From contig JAIEFE010000008.1 in NCBI GenBank assembly GCA_029067085.1, positions 116,950 through 180,949 on the forward strand: a stretch of DNA of 64,000 bases, given 5' to 3'. The stretch comes from Lachnospiraceae bacterium. GTDB lineage: Bacteria > Bacillota > Clostridia > Lachnospirales > Lachnospiraceae. Made by a program: the position numbers and the translations under genes. Positions 35,578 to 45,558 of this stretch are shown here, piece by piece. The number at the start of each line of letters is the position of its first letter. Within the stretch, counting starts at the first letter, position 1. The notes beneath the pieces are model-generated. The model was not told the DNA's origin. It ran no database searches and was given only the letters and a program-made list of their open reading frames with translations.

Positions 35578-36689
35578 CAGTCCAGATAATCCTTCAGCTT
35601 GCGGCTTCTGCTGGGATGGCGGAGCTTTCTGAGCGCCTTGGCCTCGATCTGCCTGATCCGCTCACGGGTCACGTTGAATTCCTTGCCCACTTCCTCCAGA
35701 GTCCTCGCGCGCCCGTCATCCAGTCCGAAGCGCAGCCGCAATACTTTCTGCTCTCTCTCCGTCAAAGTACCGAGCACCTCCACCAGCTGTTCCTTCAACA
35801 GGGTAAAAGCCGCCGCATCCGCCGGCACCGGCACATTGTCGTCCTGAATAAAATCACCCAAGTGGCTGTCCTCTTCCTCGCCGATGGGCGTCTCCAGAGA
35901 TACCGGCTCCTGCGATATCTTTAAGATCTCGCGCACCCGCTCCACAGGCATATTCATCTGCTCCGCGATCTCTTCCGGGGTAGGCTCTCTCCCAAGCTCC
36001 TGTAAAAGCTGACGGCTCACACGGATCAGCTTGTTGATGGTCTCCACCATATGCACCGGAATGCGGATGGTTCTGGCCTGATCCGCAATGGCTCTGGTGA
36101 TCGCCTGACGGATCCACCAGGTCGCGTAGGTGGAAAACTTATAGCCCTTGCGATAATCAAACTTCTCCACCGCCTTAATCAGTCCCAGATTCCCCTCCTG
36201 GATCAGATCGAGAAAGAGCATACCGCGCCCCACATACCGCTTGGCGATGCTGACCACCAGCCTGAGATTGGCCTCAGCGAGACGCTGCTTCGCCTCCAGA
36301 TCTCCGGTCTCCATCTTCTTTGCCAGCTCGATCTCCTCCTCCGCTGAGAGCAGGGGCACCTTCCCGATCTCCTTCAGATACATCCTGACAGGATCCTCAA
36401 TGCTGATGCCGTCAGGCACGGAGAGATCGATGTCCTCCACATCCACTTCGTCCTCTTCCGTCAGGATGATCTCCTCATCATCGACGTCGTCCTCCTCCGT
36501 GATGCGCAGCACATCTACATTATTCTGCTCCAGCGTCTCCAGGATCTTATCGAACTGATCCTCCTCCGGCGTCAGGTCGGAAAAGAAATCATTGATCTCC
36601 TGATATTCCAGCACGTTTTTCTTCTTCTTCGCAATAGCCAGAAGCTCCTTCATCCGCTCCTCAAACTTTGCCTGTACATTTTCATCCAT
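35577..36689 (-). CDS. rpoD: RNA polymerase primary sigma factor
   Basis: The housekeeping sigma-A. Region 1.2 ([17 protein letters not shown]), 2 ([52 protein letters not shown]), 3 and 4.2 ([22 protein letters not shown]) are all present. Region 1.1 is a short acidic segment, as in other Clostridia. ATG 36689, with GGAG 6 nt upstream, is preferred; the frame is open to 36824. The product is about 370 residues. It follows dnaG by 91 nt. Confidence 0.97.
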   Translation of the reverse strand: MDENVQAKFEERMKELLAIAKKKKNVLEYQEINDFFSDLTPEEDQFDKILETLEQNNVDVLRITEEDDVDDEEIILTEEDEVDVEDIDLSVPDGISIEDPVRMYLKEIGKVPLLSAEEEIELAKKMETGDLEAKQRLAEANLRLVVSIAKRYVGRGMLFLDLIQEGNLGLIKAVEKFDYRKGYKFSTYATWWIRQAITRAIADQARTIRIPVHMVETINKLIRVSRQLLQELGREPTPEEIAEQMNMPVERVREILKISQEPVSLETPIGEEEDSHLGDFIQDDNVPVPADAAAFTLLKEQLVEVLGTLTEREQKVLRLRFGLDDGRARTLEEVGKEFNVTRERIRQIEAKALRKLRHPSRSRKLKDYLD

Positions 36690-36780
36690 GAATTGCTCCA
36701 TCCTTCCTATGTTTAAGCCACTTTTCGTTAAGCCGTTGTTCAAGCTATGTCCGTTCTGAAAAAATCTTTTTTCGATTAGC

Positions 36781-38559
36781 TTACCCTGTTCCAAGGGAAA
36801 TATGCGTTTTTCTAAGCGCCTCAAGCTCCTTCTTCCCGGAGATCACATGCTGCAGCGCCTCTACATCCGATCCCATCAGAGCCGAATAATGGTCAAAACT
36901 GTTTTGTTTTACCGCAAGCAGTACATCCCGCAGCGCCTTCTCCTTCTCCTGAATCGTCTCAAGCCGCGGCAGCTTCGTGTTGAAGATTTTCGCCACCTCC
37001 CGCTGCTCCTCCTCGTCCTCAAAAGCACTGATGATGGAGGCCGGCTGAAACCCTTCCCCGGAAAGTCCTGCAAACAGCTTGTCCGCCACCTGACCGATCA
37101 GCTCGTCCGTAAAATCCGCCGTTGAGATGTAGGCCTGTATCTTCGGATAGACCTCGGGCTCTTCCACAAGCCATGTGAGCAGGATTCTCTGAGACTTTCT
37201 GCTCTGTTCCTCCGGTGACGACCGTTCTGCCCTCGCCTGCTTCGGCCTCTCCACCGGCCTGACCAGTCCCGTGCGGGCAGCGTAGCCGCTCACCAGTTTG
37301 CGCAGATTTTCATAACCGATATGATAGCGTTCCGCTACAGATTCTATGTAGTTTTCCCGTTCGACCTCCTCCTCAAAACCGCACAGCTTCTTTGCTATTT
37401 CCCGGTGAAAGGCAGTCTTTGACTCAGGATCCTCCAGATGGTAGTTCCGCTCAATAATCTTTAACTCGAAGAAAAAACTGTTCTCCGCTTTAGCGATCCG
37501 CTCCTGAAAGGCCTCCGCTCCCAGATTTTTCATAAATTCATCAGGATCTTTGTAGGGCTGCATATCGATGACTCTGGCTCTGAGCCCCGCTTCCTTCAGA
37601 ATCCCGATGGCGCGAAGGGCCGCATTGGTACCGGCTCCGTCACTGTCATAGGCGAGAAGCACTTCCTCGGCATAGCGCTTCAAAAGCGCTGCCTGTCCGG
37701 CCGTAAAGGCCGTCCCGAGGGATGCCGCTGCCTGTCCAAACCCTGCCTGATGCATGGCGATCACATCCATGTAACCCTCGCAGAGGATAATGTTTCCCGT
37801 GCGCGCCGTTCTGGCAAAATTCAGGCCGTAGAGATTGCGGCTCTTGTCAAAGATCGCCGTCTCCGGTGAATTCAGGTATTTGGGCTTTGCGTCCCCCATG
37901 ACCCGGCCGCCGAAACCGATCACCCGGTGACTGGCATCTTGAATCGGAAACATGACACGATTCCAGAACTTATCGTGCACGCCCCGTTTTTCATCGAAGG
38001 CCGCAAGTCCGGACTCCGTGATCAGATCGTCCGCATAGCCCTTGGAGCGCAGATAGGCTGAAAGGTCGGAGCCTGCCCCGTCCGCATAGCCTAACCCGAA
38101 CTTCTTCATAGTCTCCTCGGAAAGCTCGCGTCCTGCCAGATAGCGATGCCCCGTCTGTCCTTTGGGGGAACGAAGCAGATAATAATAGTACTTAGCCGCT
38201 TCCTTGTTGATCTCCAAAAGTTTCGCCCGCCTGCTCTCCTTCCTCCGCATCTCCTCGGAGTATTCCACCTCCGGCAGCGAGACGCCCGCCCGGTCCGCCA
38301 GAGTCTTTACCGCCTCCTGAAAGGTGGCGTTGTCATATTCCATCAGAAAGGTGATCACATTGCCGCCGGCGCCGCAGCCAAAGCAATAATACATCTGTTT
38401 GACCGGAGAAACCGAGAAGGAGGGGGATTTCTCATTGTGAAACGGACAAAGCCCGAAATAGCTGCTCCCCTTCCTCTGCAGCCGCACGCTGCCGGAGATC
38501 ACTTCCACGATATCGTTTTTCATTCTGATCTCCTCGATCAGCTCTTCGGGATAACGCAT
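36781..38559 (-). CDS. dnaG: DNA primase
   Basis: Makes RNA primers for replication. The N-terminal zinc finger is [11 protein letters not shown]...[10 protein letters not shown] (CHC2 type), the core has [25 protein letters not shown] (Toprim) and [15 protein letters not shown], and a C-terminal helicase-binding domain ends near residue 590. Length 592 is normal. It lies between dgt and rpoD in the macromolecular-synthesis order seen in Firmicutes. Confidence 0.97.
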   Translation of the reverse strand: MRYPEELIEEIRMKNDIVEVISGSVRLQRKGSSYFGLCPFHNEKSPSFSVSPVKQMYYCFGCGAGGNVITFLMEYDNATFQEAVKTLADRAGVSLPEVEYSEEMRRKESRRAKLLEINKEAAKYYYYLLRSPKGQTGHRYLAGRELSEETMKKFGLGYADGAGSDLSAYLRSKGYADDLITESGLAAFDEKRGVHDKFWNRVMFPIQDASHRVIGFGGRVMGDAKPKYLNSPETAIFDKSRNLYGLNFARTARTGNIILCEGYMDVIAMHQAGFGQAAASLGTAFTAGQAALLKRYAEEVLLAYDSDGAGTNAALRAIGILKEAGLRARVIDMQPYKDPDEFMKNLGAEAFQERIAKAENSFFFELKIIERNYHLEDPESKTAFHREIAKKLCGFEEEVERENYIESVAERYHIGYENLRKLVSGYAARTGLVRPVERPKQARAERSSPEEQSRKSQRILLTWLVEEPEVYPKIQAYISTADFTDELIGQVADKLFAGLSGEGFQPASIISAFEDEEEQREVAKIFNTKLPRLETIQEKEKALRDVLLAVKQNSFDHYSALMGSDVEALQHVISGKKELEALRKTHISLGTG

Positions 38560-38627
38560 GTTTTCCTTTCTCTGTCCTTACAGGTTTTGTCCGACTTTCT
38601 ATATTTCCGGTTTTCTTCAGACTGTTC

Positions 38628-39632
38628 TCAACCATGCCACGTTCTCGGAATAAAGATTCTCTCATACTGGGCAATGGCAAAGCGATCCGTCATGGAACTG
38701 ATATAGTCGCATACAATCTTCTCTAACGGCTCCCCCGCGTCCAGAAGCTTAAACAGGAAGTTGGGAAGCTGCTCCGTGTGCACCAGATAATGCTCATACA
38801 GGGTGATAATGAGATTCTCCGCCTTCCCCTCTTCACTCTTTGCAATGGGATTTCGGTACACATGCCTGAACATGAACTCCCGCATCTTCTGCATGGCCTC
38901 CTCCACCTCCGCAGACATTGTAATGTCCTCCTGATCGCGGCTGTTTGTCACAATATTGTGGATAAAGCAGTCAAGGCGCTGGCCGCAGCTGTAGCCGATC
39001 ACGCTCCCGATCTCTCTGGGCACATCCGCCTCCTTCAGGATTCCCGCCCGCACCGCATCGTCCATATCGTGATGGATGTAGGCGATCTTGTCCGCAAGGC
39101 GGACGATCCTGCCCTCCAGTGTCGCCGGCATCCCGGATGTCTGGTGGTTTAAAATGCCGTCCCGCACCTCCATCGTCAGATTGATGCCCTGACCGTCCTT
39201 CTCCAAAATGTCCACTGTGCGCACACTCTGCTCGTTGTGCTTAAATCCGTAAGGGCACACCCTGTCAAGCGCCCTCTCGCCGGCATGTCCAAAGGGCGTA
39301 TGTCCCAGATCATGCCCCAGTGCGATTGCCTCCACCAGATCCTCATTGAGCTTTAGGGCTTTGGCGATGGTTCTGGCTGTCTGGCTGACTTCCAGCGTGT
39401 GTGTGAGCCTGGTTCTGTAGTGGTCCCCCTCCGGCGTCAAAAACACCTGCGTCTTGTCCTTTAAGCGGCGGAAGGACTTGCTATGTATGATTCGATCCCT
39501 GTCTCTCTGGAACACCGGGCGAATATCGCACTGCTCCTCGTCCTTGAGCCTCCCCTGCGAATTCATGCTGAGCATTGCATGGGGGCTTAGATATTCCTTT
39601 TCCCACTGTTCCAAACTTTCCCGTATATTCAT
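38628..39632 (-). CDS. dgt: Deoxyguanosinetriphosphate triphosphohydrolase-like protein
   Basis: An HD-domain dNTPase of about 334 residues. The HD residues are in RLTHTLEVSQTARTIAKAL and ALGHDLGHTPFGHAGE, followed by IVRLADKIAYIHHDMDDA. ATG 39632 (MNIRESLEQWE) is preferred over an extension to 39674. The dgt-dnaG-rpoD order is conserved in Clostridia. The substrate preference cannot be read from sequence. Confidence 0.93.
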   Translation of the reverse strand: MNIRESLEQWEKEYLSPHAMLSMNSQGRLKDEEQCDIRPVFQRDRDRIIHSKSFRRLKDKTQVFLTPEGDHYRTRLTHTLEVSQTARTIAKALKLNEDLVEAIALGHDLGHTPFGHAGERALDRVCPYGFKHNEQSVRTVDILEKDGQGINLTMEVRDGILNHQTSGMPATLEGRIVRLADKIAYIHHDMDDAVRAGILKEADVPREIGSVIGYSCGQRLDCFIHNIVTNSRDQEDITMSAEVEEAMQKMREFMFRHVYRNPIAKSEEGKAENLIITLYEHYLVHTEQLPNFLFKLLDAGEPLEKIVCDYISSMTDRFAIAQYERIFIPRTWHG

Positions 39633-39685
39633 GGCTGTAACCTCTTTACTTCTATTATTCGCCCTAAACCGCAATAATCCTTTTT

Positions 39686-40600
39686 TTATCGGCAGATATC
39701 ATAAATAAATTCCGCATTCTGGTCCATGGCCTCATAAGCGGTCTTGAACGGCGACATCTGAAACACGTGCCACATACCCTTGAAAACATCCATCTTGACA
39801 CTCACCTTGGCTTTCAAAAGTTTTTTGTAGAGCATCACCGCGTCGTCGTGTAAAATCTCGTTGCTCCCTACCTGAATATAGGTGGGCGGAAAGCCTTCAT
39901 AATCCCCGAACAGCGGAGAAATATAAGGATCCTCAAGATTTAATCCTCCGGCATAATTTGTGATCATCTGCTCCAGATAAGCAGCATTCAATACCGGATC
40001 GATCTCCGCCTTTGTCACATGGGATCTGCCGGAGGCCGTCAGATCCGTCCATGGCGACATGAGCACCAGACCTCTGGGCAACAGTCTCCCCTCACTCTTT
40101 AATCGAAGCACCAGAGAGAGCGCCAGATTTCCGCCCGCTGAGTCTCCCGCTATCATCACATCTCTCGCGCCGTAGCCTAAGAGCATCAGATAATTCCATG
40201 CCGCCATTGCATCCTGCGTAGCTGCCGGATAGGGATGCTCCGGAGCCAGTCTGTAATCGAAGGAAAGCACATCCATGGAGGTGGAAGCCGCAAGCTTCGT
40301 GGTCAGTGTCCTGGCATAGAGACTGCTTCCGGTAGAGTAGCCGCCCCCGTGACAGTAGAGGATGACATACTTCTTCATGTGTGTTCGGTTTACATAACAC
40401 CACTCTCCATGAATACTTCCACCCTCATACCCTGCCGGAATCTCCACATCTTCAGCGATCACGTCCCTGTTGTTTCCAAGAAGGACGCCGAAATGATCCT
40501 GAGACTGGCGGTGTTTCTCAATGTCTACATTCTCCACCACGCCGTGCATCCGCTTGATCAGATTCATCAGCCCGGCATTCTTTTTATTTATCCTCTCCAT
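39686..40600 (-). CDS. HSL-type alpha/beta hydrolase (esterase)
   Basis: A 304-residue cytoplasmic esterase of the hormone-sensitive lipase group (alpha/beta-hydrolase fold 3). The oxyanion motif is YCHGGGYSTGS, the nucleophile elbow is AGDSAGGNLAL, and the Asp/His are in PFSPTYIQVG-like and MWHVFQM segments near the C-terminus. It has no signal peptide. It is divergent from the acyltransferase gene at 40714, with 113 nt between starts. The functional pairing with that gene is inferred from their place only. Confidence 0.88.
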   Translation of the reverse strand: MERINKKNAGLMNLIKRMHGVVENVDIEKHRQSQDHFGVLLGNNRDVIAEDVEIPAGYEGGSIHGEWCYVNRTHMKKYVILYCHGGGYSTGSSLYARTLTTKLAASTSMDVLSFDYRLAPEHPYPAATQDAMAAWNYLMLLGYGARDVMIAGDSAGGNLALSLVLRLKSEGRLLPRGLVLMSPWTDLTASGRSHVTKAEIDPVLNAAYLEQMITNYAGGLNLEDPYISPLFGDYEGFPPTYIQVGSNEILHDDAVMLYKKLLKAKVSVKMDVFKGMWHVFQMSPFKTAYEAMDQNAEFIYDICR

Positions 40601-40713
40601 ACAGCCCCCTTATGTATTCTTTTTTCATATTTTACCATATCTTCAACATTCTGTGTTATACTATAGAGAAGACAACGAAAACAGCCTGACACAAAAAGGA
40701 TCGACTTATCTCT

Positions 40714-42042
40714 ATGCCAAGCAAATTTCGCAGCAGACAACTGAATCAGCCTGCCGGCCGGACCAGAAAAGATATCTGGTATAAGCTTGATCTGTCGGCT
40801 ACGGTCTATCCCACCTTACAAAGGCGCGATTTTTCATCCGTCTACCGCCTGAGTGTCACCCTGAAGGAGGAGATTGACGCTGCTCTGCTGCAGCAGGCGC
40901 TGGATCTAACGCTCCCCCGCTTTCCCACTTACAAAGTAACGATCCGCAAAGGGCTGTTCTGGCGGTATCTGGAACCCAACAACCGACCGGGACCTTTCGT
41001 ACAGGAAGACATTAAAAATCCCTGTATGCCCATGCATTTTAAAAGTAACAATCGCTATTTAATAAGACTATATTACTATGGCAGACGAATCTCTTTTGAG
41101 GCACACCATTGTCTCGGAGACGGCACCGGCGGCATGTGCCTTTTACAGACGCTGACCGCCGTATATCTGGGCCTTCAGGGCCACGCTATCCCGCCCTCCG
41201 GCTTTGTTCTGGATCTGAACGAAGCGCCGGATCCCGAGGAGCTGGAAGATGCTTATATGCGCTATGCCACGGCCAAAGTAAAACCGCCGCGCCCTGCGGC
41301 AAAGACCTACCGTATCCGCGGCACCAAAGAACCGTTCTACACCTTGAATATCATAGATGGCATCCTGTCTGTCAAGGAGGTAATCGCTGTTTCCAAAAAA
41401 TACGGTGCCACCATCACCGAATACCTGAACGCGGTGCTGCTCTACGCCCTGCTGCAAAAACAGAGCAACGAATTCCATCTGAAATATAAGCCGGTACGAA
41501 TTGCCATGCCGGTGAATCTGCGCCGCTTCTTTCCATCCAAAACACTGCGCAACTTTATTACCATGGTATATCCCTCCATCGATCCCAGACTTGGCGAATA
41601 CAGCTTCGAGGAAATCGTGACAGAGGTTCATAATTACATGCGTTATTATATAAACAAAAAATTCCTGTGCGGTGATATCACGACCAATGCCGCTACCAAA
41701 CACAATTTTCTGATCCGCGTGGTGCCTCTCTTTATCAAGGATTTTGTGGTCCGCACCTTCTATACCCGGGTACAGGATAAAAACTCTTCAGCCGGTCTCA
41801 CCAACATGGGCGCGCTCCGGGTGCCGGAAGAGATGAAGCCCTATATCGAACGTTTCGATATCTGTATGGGACAGCCCTTCTCCTCTCGTACCAACTGTGC
41901 CATCATCAGCTTTGAGGATACCCTGACCATCAATTTTGCCAGCAGCATTGTGGAAGCCGATGTGGAGCGCTATTTTTTCCGCAAGCTGGTGCAGGACGGC
42001 CTCCATGTAAAAATCGAGAGCAACCGTACGGGCACCATTTGA
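40714..42042 (+). CDS. Alcohol acetyltransferase / condensation-fold acyltransferase
   Basis: A 442-residue protein of the chloramphenicol-acetyltransferase-like (BAHD/condensation) superfamily. The catalytic HHxxxDG-type motif reads AHHCLGDGTGGMCLL, at about residue 130. A conserved second motif is LRNFITMVYP. Such proteins transfer an acyl group to an alcohol, or resemble polyketide and wax ester synthases; substrate is unknown. A TATACT box at 40657 lies ahead, with a poor -35. It is followed 39 nt later by a DUF6320-like gene, and in Clostridia this pair commonly occurs together. Confidence 0.72.
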   Translation: MPSKFRSRQLNQPAGRTRKDIWYKLDLSATVYPTLQRRDFSSVYRLSVTLKEEIDAALLQQALDLTLPRFPTYKVTIRKGLFWRYLEPNNRPGPFVQEDIKNPCMPMHFKSNNRYLIRLYYYGRRISFEAHHCLGDGTGGMCLLQTLTAVYLGLQGHAIPPSGFVLDLNEAPDPEELEDAYMRYATAKVKPPRPAAKTYRIRGTKEPFYTLNIIDGILSVKEVIAVSKKYGATITEYLNAVLLYALLQKQSNEFHLKYKPVRIAMPVNLRRFFPSKTLRNFITMVYPSIDPRLGEYSFEEIVTEVHNYMRYYINKKFLCGDITTNAATKHNFLIRVVPLFIKDFVVRTFYTRVQDKNSSAGLTNMGALRVPEEMKPYIERFDICMGQPFSSRTNCAIISFEDTLTINFASSIVEADVERYFFRKLVQDGLHVKIESNRTGTI

Positions 42043-42081
42043 TAACACGCGTTTTTTATATAGAACAAGAAAGGAATCGCT

Positions 42082-42786
42082 ATGTCATACTGTGTAAACT
42101 GCGGCGTAGAGCTGGAATCCTCCCTACAGGAGTGTCCTCTCTGCCACACGCCGGTCATCAACCTCAAAGAAACGGGCCGGGAACTCCCGCCCTCTCCCTA
42201 CCCTGTTGACAAGGGACAGGTAGAGGTCGTCAGACGAAAGGATCTGGGCATCCTGCTCTCAGTGGTACTGACTGCCACAGGCGGCACCTGCCTGCTTTTA
42301 AATCTGCTGGTGTTCAACCGCTTTCTCTGGTCCCTTCTGGTGATCGGCATCTGCATTTGTCTCTTTGTATTTACGTTTCCGGCGGTATACTACAGCAAAA
42401 TGCCCATCTACCTCTCTCTTCTGGCGGACGGCATCGCTGTGGCGGTCTATCTGTACATGATCGCATATCTCACGCCCTCTACGGACTGGTTCTGGCAGCT
42501 GGGACTCCCCATTGTTATGCTGGTCACGCTGTGCATGGAGATCTTTACCTTTTTACTGAAAAAGATCCCCTTCTCGGTTCTCTCCGGGGCGCTGTGTCTG
42601 TTTCTTGAGATTCCTCTGTTTTGCGCTGCACTGGAACTCATGATCCGCAGAATGCTCTTCGATCCGCTGCGGCTCACCTGGTCTGCCGTGGTGCTGACCG
42701 TCTGCGCGATCATCGATGTGGCACTGATCACGATTTTAGTCAAAAAGCGCCTGCGCAACGAAGTGCGCAGACGTCTACATTTTTAA
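42082..42786 (+). CDS. Zinc-ribbon membrane protein (DUF6320-like)
   Basis: A 234-residue protein. The N-terminal rubredoxin-like zinc ribbon has [21 protein letters not shown], with four Cys in two CxxC pairs, then a short linker and six or seven TM helices from residue 57 on ([19 protein letters not shown] and so on). A basic C-terminal tail ends it. It probably belongs with the preceding acyltransferase; 39 nt separates them. The last 4 nt overlap the convergent DUF4125 gene. Function is unknown. Confidence 0.72.
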   Translation: MSYCVNCGVELESSLQECPLCHTPVINLKETGRELPPSPYPVDKGQVEVVRRKDLGILLSVVLTATGGTCLLLNLLVFNRFLWSLLVIGICICLFVFTFPAVYYSKMPIYLSLLADGIAVAVYLYMIAYLTPSTDWFWQLGLPIVMLVTLCMEIFTFLLKKIPFSVLSGALCLFLEIPLFCAALELMIRRMLFDPLRLTWSAVVLTVCAIIDVALITILVKKRLRNEVRRRLHF

Positions 42787-43406
42787 GCGTACCTCGCTTC
42801 CGCATCCTCCAGGGACTGATACCCATAAAATGCGGTCTCGTTGGCGATTGTCTGCTTTAACAGGCTTTCGCCTTTTTCTTTTGCTGCTTCCGTCTCCGTA
42901 AGGATCAGCGCAAGCGTCTCTTCCGAGTAAGTGTAGAGCTCACCCCGCAGATAGCTTTCCATGGAGGAGCCCGCCATTACGCCGTCCTGATCCGTGGTTG
43001 CCACTCTCCCGCGTTTTCTCAGATTGGGATAATCACGCAGCATTTCGGCATCCCACTCCAGATTGATCTTCACGATCTTTTCCACAACTTCCTTTTTATT
43101 TGAGATATCAGGGAGATGCGATTTTATCTTTTCAAACTCCTCCGGGTAGGTAGTCTCCATCATCCAGCCGTACTTTTCAAAAATGGGATTTCTCCCCTCC
43201 GAGACAGCCTGCTTTAAATCCGCACGATAACGCAAAAGCACTTCATCCGAGTAGACCATCCACTGGCTCATTCGCATTTTGAAGAACGTGTCAGGGTCAT
43301 CCTGGCAGGAGGCTCTGCCGCCTGTGTTGTAGACCTGCTGGAAAAGCTCCCACTCTGTCTGCGCAACCTCAAAGATCAACCGTTCTCTTTCACTGATTTC
43401 AGCCAT
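42783..43406 (-). CDS. DUF4125 family protein
   Basis: A 207-residue, soluble helical protein. Conserved phrases are [40 protein letters not shown] and [12 protein letters not shown]. Members are widespread in Clostridia as single-domain or domain-fused proteins; function is not known. Its 3' end overlaps the DUF6320-like gene by 4 nt on the opposite strand. It stands between that cassette and tRNA-Leu(CAG). Confidence 0.75.
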   Translation of the reverse strand: MAEISERERLIFEVAQTEWELFQQVYNTGGRASCQDDPDTFFKMRMSQWMVYSDEVLLRYRADLKQAVSEGRNPIFEKYGWMMETTYPEEFEKIKSHLPDISNKKEVVEKIVKINLEWDAEMLRDYPNLRKRGRVATTDQDGVMAGSSMESYLRGELYTYSEETLALILTETEAAKEKGESLLKQTIANETAFYGYQSLEDAEARYA

Positions 43407-43447
43407 ACTGTCCTCCTTTTCGGCGTGTCATCTGCTGATACGCGAAA

Positions 43448-43470
43448 GAAGCCCTCCTTACGAGGACTTC
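43448..43470 (-). terminator. Terminator of tRNA-Leu(CAG)
   Basis: GAAGCCCTC (43448-43456) pairs with GAGGACTTC (43462-43470), including one G-U, around a 5-nt loop. On the minus strand it is followed by TTTCGCG. It lies 7 nt past the tRNA. Confidence 0.65.
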
Positions 43471-43476
43471 TCTCTA

Positions 43477-43560
43477 TGCAGGAAAAGAGACTTGAACTCT
43501 CATGGTATTGCTACCACACGGACCTGAACCGTGCGCGTCTGCCAATTCCGCCATTCCTGC
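43477..43560 (-). tRNA. tRNA-Leu (anticodon CAG)
   Basis: An 84-nt class II tRNA on the minus strand. The acceptor stem is GCAGGAA paired to TTCCTGC, with discriminator A (no encoded CCA). The anticodon stem CACGG/CCGTG carries loop TTCAGGT, so the anticodon is CAG (codon CUG). The variable arm TGGTAGCAATACCA is long, as required for Leu, and the T-arm is GAGAGTTCAAGTCTC. Confidence 0.95.
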
Positions 43561-43639
43561 GAACAAATGTTATTCTATCGCCTTTTTCCTGCAATGTCAA
43601 GACTATTTCGCAATCTTTATCAATCAATTTTTATTTTAA

Positions 43640-44437
43640 TCACTCTTTACTTTCCCTGATCGCATTGTGTAATCCCGCAAAAACTTCCTCGTAGCGGTTA
43701 CATTCTCTTAAGCTTACAGCCGTTACATGAAGCGTTAACGGAATTTCCTGACTTTCATAGGAAAATGTGTGTTCATTCATACTACGGATCTTCTCTGCGA
43801 TCTGTTCTGCGTATGCCGCATCACTGCTGGCTGTTAAGATACAGAATTCATCGCCGCCGATGCGGAACACAATGTCGTCCTCTCCGGAAGCCGCTGTCAT
43901 GCGCCGCATCTGTTCTAAAATCGCCAAATCTCCGGCTTTTATGGAAATATCATTGATCGCGAGCATGTGTTTGATATCACAAAGGACAAAAAAACAGTCC
44001 TTTCTCTCCTGAAACAGATCATATAGCTCACTGATGTCAACGCGTCGTCTCTGCATAAGATAATCATCTCCTTTCTGTGGAGGTACGTTTAACCTCGGAA
44101 ACAGTTCTGTGAATTTTTTTGCGCGAAGTTCAGAGGGCCTGCAGTGCCATATCTGTTCAAACGCACGTGCAAAGGATTCGTGTGTACTGTAACCGTATTC
44201 AACAGCAATGTCCAAAATCGACAGTTCCGGCTGCATAGATAATTTCTTTGCCGCTAACATCATCCTCCTGCGGACAATGTACTCGTGCACAGAAATATCA
44301 TGTACACTGCGAAATAATTTTTCGAGAGTGGATCTGGAGCAGAAACAAGCCGCTGCCACATCTTCAGTTTTGATCTCATCGCGCAGATGAACTTCAATAT
44401 ATTCTAGCGCCGTCATCAAAAGTTCTATGTGCTGCAT
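43640..44437 (-). CDS. AraC-type HTH fused to a GGDEF domain
   Basis: A 265-residue fusion. Residues 1-105 form an AraC/XylS-type double HTH (VAAACFCSRSTLEKLF, then LDIAVEYGYSTHESFARAFEQIW with PSELR). After a linker comes a short GGDEF domain: DIKHMLAINDISIKAGD, then VFRIGGDEFCIL with an intact GGDEF signature. The order is DNA-binding first, GGDEF last. Such a protein could couple cyclic di-GMP synthesis or binding to transcription, but the domain is short and may be only a sensor. ATG 44437 has AAGGAG 8 nt upstream. It is flanked by two tRNA-Leu genes. Confidence 0.85.
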   Translation of the reverse strand: MQHIELLMTALEYIEVHLRDEIKTEDVAAACFCSRSTLEKLFRSVHDISVHEYIVRRRMMLAAKKLSMQPELSILDIAVEYGYSTHESFARAFEQIWHCRPSELRAKKFTELFPRLNVPPQKGDDYLMQRRRVDISELYDLFQERKDCFFVLCDIKHMLAINDISIKAGDLAILEQMRRMTAASGEDDIVFRIGGDEFCILTASSDAAYAEQIAEKIRSMNEHTFSYESQEIPLTLHVTAVSLRECNRYEEVFAGLHNAIRESKE

Positions 44438-44543
44438 GATCCACTCTCCTTTCCGATATCGTATTATCATTATATCCGAGAGAATCGTATCCGGCTTGAT
44501 ATTTTGAGTAAAAATGTTTATAAAAAAAACAGCCCAAAATCTC

Positions 44544-44572
44544 TTGACTTTTTGGATGGCAGATAGTAAGAT
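44544..44572 (+). promoter_or_regulatory. Sigma-A-type promoter of tRNA-Leu(AAG)
   Basis: TTGACT (44544-44549), 17-nt spacer, TAAGAT (44567-44572). The tRNA starts 22 nt after the -10 box. Confidence 0.7.
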
Positions 44573-44594
44573 ATTATTTGCGTTGTAAACGTAT

Positions 44595-44676
44595 GCGGAA
44601 GTGCTGGAATTGGCAGACAGGCATGACTAAGGATCATGTGTCAGCAGACGTGTGGGTTCAAGTCCCATCTTCCGCA
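44595..44676 (+). tRNA. tRNA-Leu (anticodon AAG)
   Basis: An 82-nt class II tRNA. Acceptor GCGGAAG pairs with the CTTCCGC-type strand before discriminator A (44676). The anticodon stem CATGA/TCATG has loop CTAAGGA, giving anticodon AAG (codon CUU). A34 would need deamination to inosine for wobble. The variable arm has TGTCAGCAGACG, and the T-arm is GTGGGTTCAAGTCCCAT. It is the last core-type gene before the accessory region. Confidence 0.94.
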
Positions 44677-44690
44677 GTAAAATAAACTTT

Positions 44691-44722
44691 GGGAAGCTTG
44701 AAAGATCAAGCTTCCCATTTTT
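44691..44722 (+). terminator. Terminator of tRNA-Leu(AAG)
   Basis: A perfect 10-bp stem GGGAAGCTTG / CAAGCTTCCC with loop AAAGAT, followed by ATTTTTAT. It begins 15 nt past the tRNA. Confidence 0.9.
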
Positions 44723-44751
44723 ATAAAGTATTTTGAAATTGAGGTCCTTAA

Positions 44752-45558
44752 ATGACATTATTTGAACTATGTAATGAAATAACCCTACAGTCTGAAATCA
44801 AAGATCGTGTGTTTGATTTTGCAAACAGATTTGATTTTAGTATGGCGGATAAACAGTTGAAGGATTTTTTAGTGTATGAGAAAATGAAAGAAGCAAGGCT
44901 TGAACTCCAGGCTATACTTGGCGATGATGCGGAAAATATCAAGATGCTTTCTTGTATGTTAAAAGCTTCTGCTGACATTTATGATCTTTATAAAGCAAAG
45001 GGTATCAGTGATAAAATATACTTTGACACAATGAAATGTTACACGCGCTTTATTGATGAAACTTTCAAAATAACAGGTGAACTGTATTTCGACAGATACT
45101 GGTGGACAACTCGACAAGCAGGTTGCCATTTGTTTAGAATCGGGGAACTGGAATATGAGATGAAACATATTGAAAACGACATAATTATAGATTTACACAT
45201 TCCATCTGATGCTGATTTTTCGTCAGATGCAGTCGATAACTCATTAGAACGCGCAAGAATCTTTTTTGCAGAATATTATCCGGAAATCGCCGACAAAAAA
45301 TATTATTGCCATTCATGGCTTTTGGATGGCACACTGAAAGAAATGTTAAGTGAAAAATCAAATATAATAAGTTTTCAAAAACGGTTTGAGATTTATGATA
45401 AAGGTGAAGCGGATACTGAATTTATTGAGTGGGTATATCATACCAGATCAACTGATTACGAAATATTACCGGAAAACACTTCTCTGCAAAGAAATATGAA
45501 AAAGTATTTGCTTTCGGGTGGAGAAATCAGGAACTCGTATGGAAGATTATTAGTTTAA
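44752..45558 (+). CDS. Acyltransferase-like protein (GNAT_C-type domain)
   Basis: A 268-residue AT-rich gene. The N-terminal half is helical, and the C-terminal half has the GNAT_C-like phrases WWTTRQAGCHLFRIGELEYEM, LHIPSDADFS, DNSLERARIFFAEYYPE and YYCHSWLL. Members of this group are annotated as acyltransferase-domain proteins in Firmicutes; catalysis is not shown. Its 3' end overlaps by 4 nt the convergent GNAT gene at 45555. It is the first gene behind tRNA-Leu(AAG) and differs from the upstream core by its low GC. Confidence 0.65.
   Translation: MTLFELCNEITLQSEIKDRVFDFANRFDFSMADKQLKDFLVYEKMKEARLELQAILGDDAENIKMLSCMLKASADIYDLYKAKGISDKIYFDTMKCYTRFIDETFKITGELYFDRYWWTTRQAGCHLFRIGELEYEMKHIENDIIIDLHIPSDADFSSDAVDNSLERARIFFAEYYPEIADKKYYCHSWLLDGTLKEMLSEKSNIISFQKRFEIYDKGEADTEFIEWVYHTRSTDYEILPENTSLQRNMKKYLLSGGEIRNSYGRLLV

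Noticed and set aside
35577..36824. Long form of RpoD starting at 36824
   Set aside because: The extra 45 residues have no sigma similarity; the SD and family alignment point to ATG 36689.
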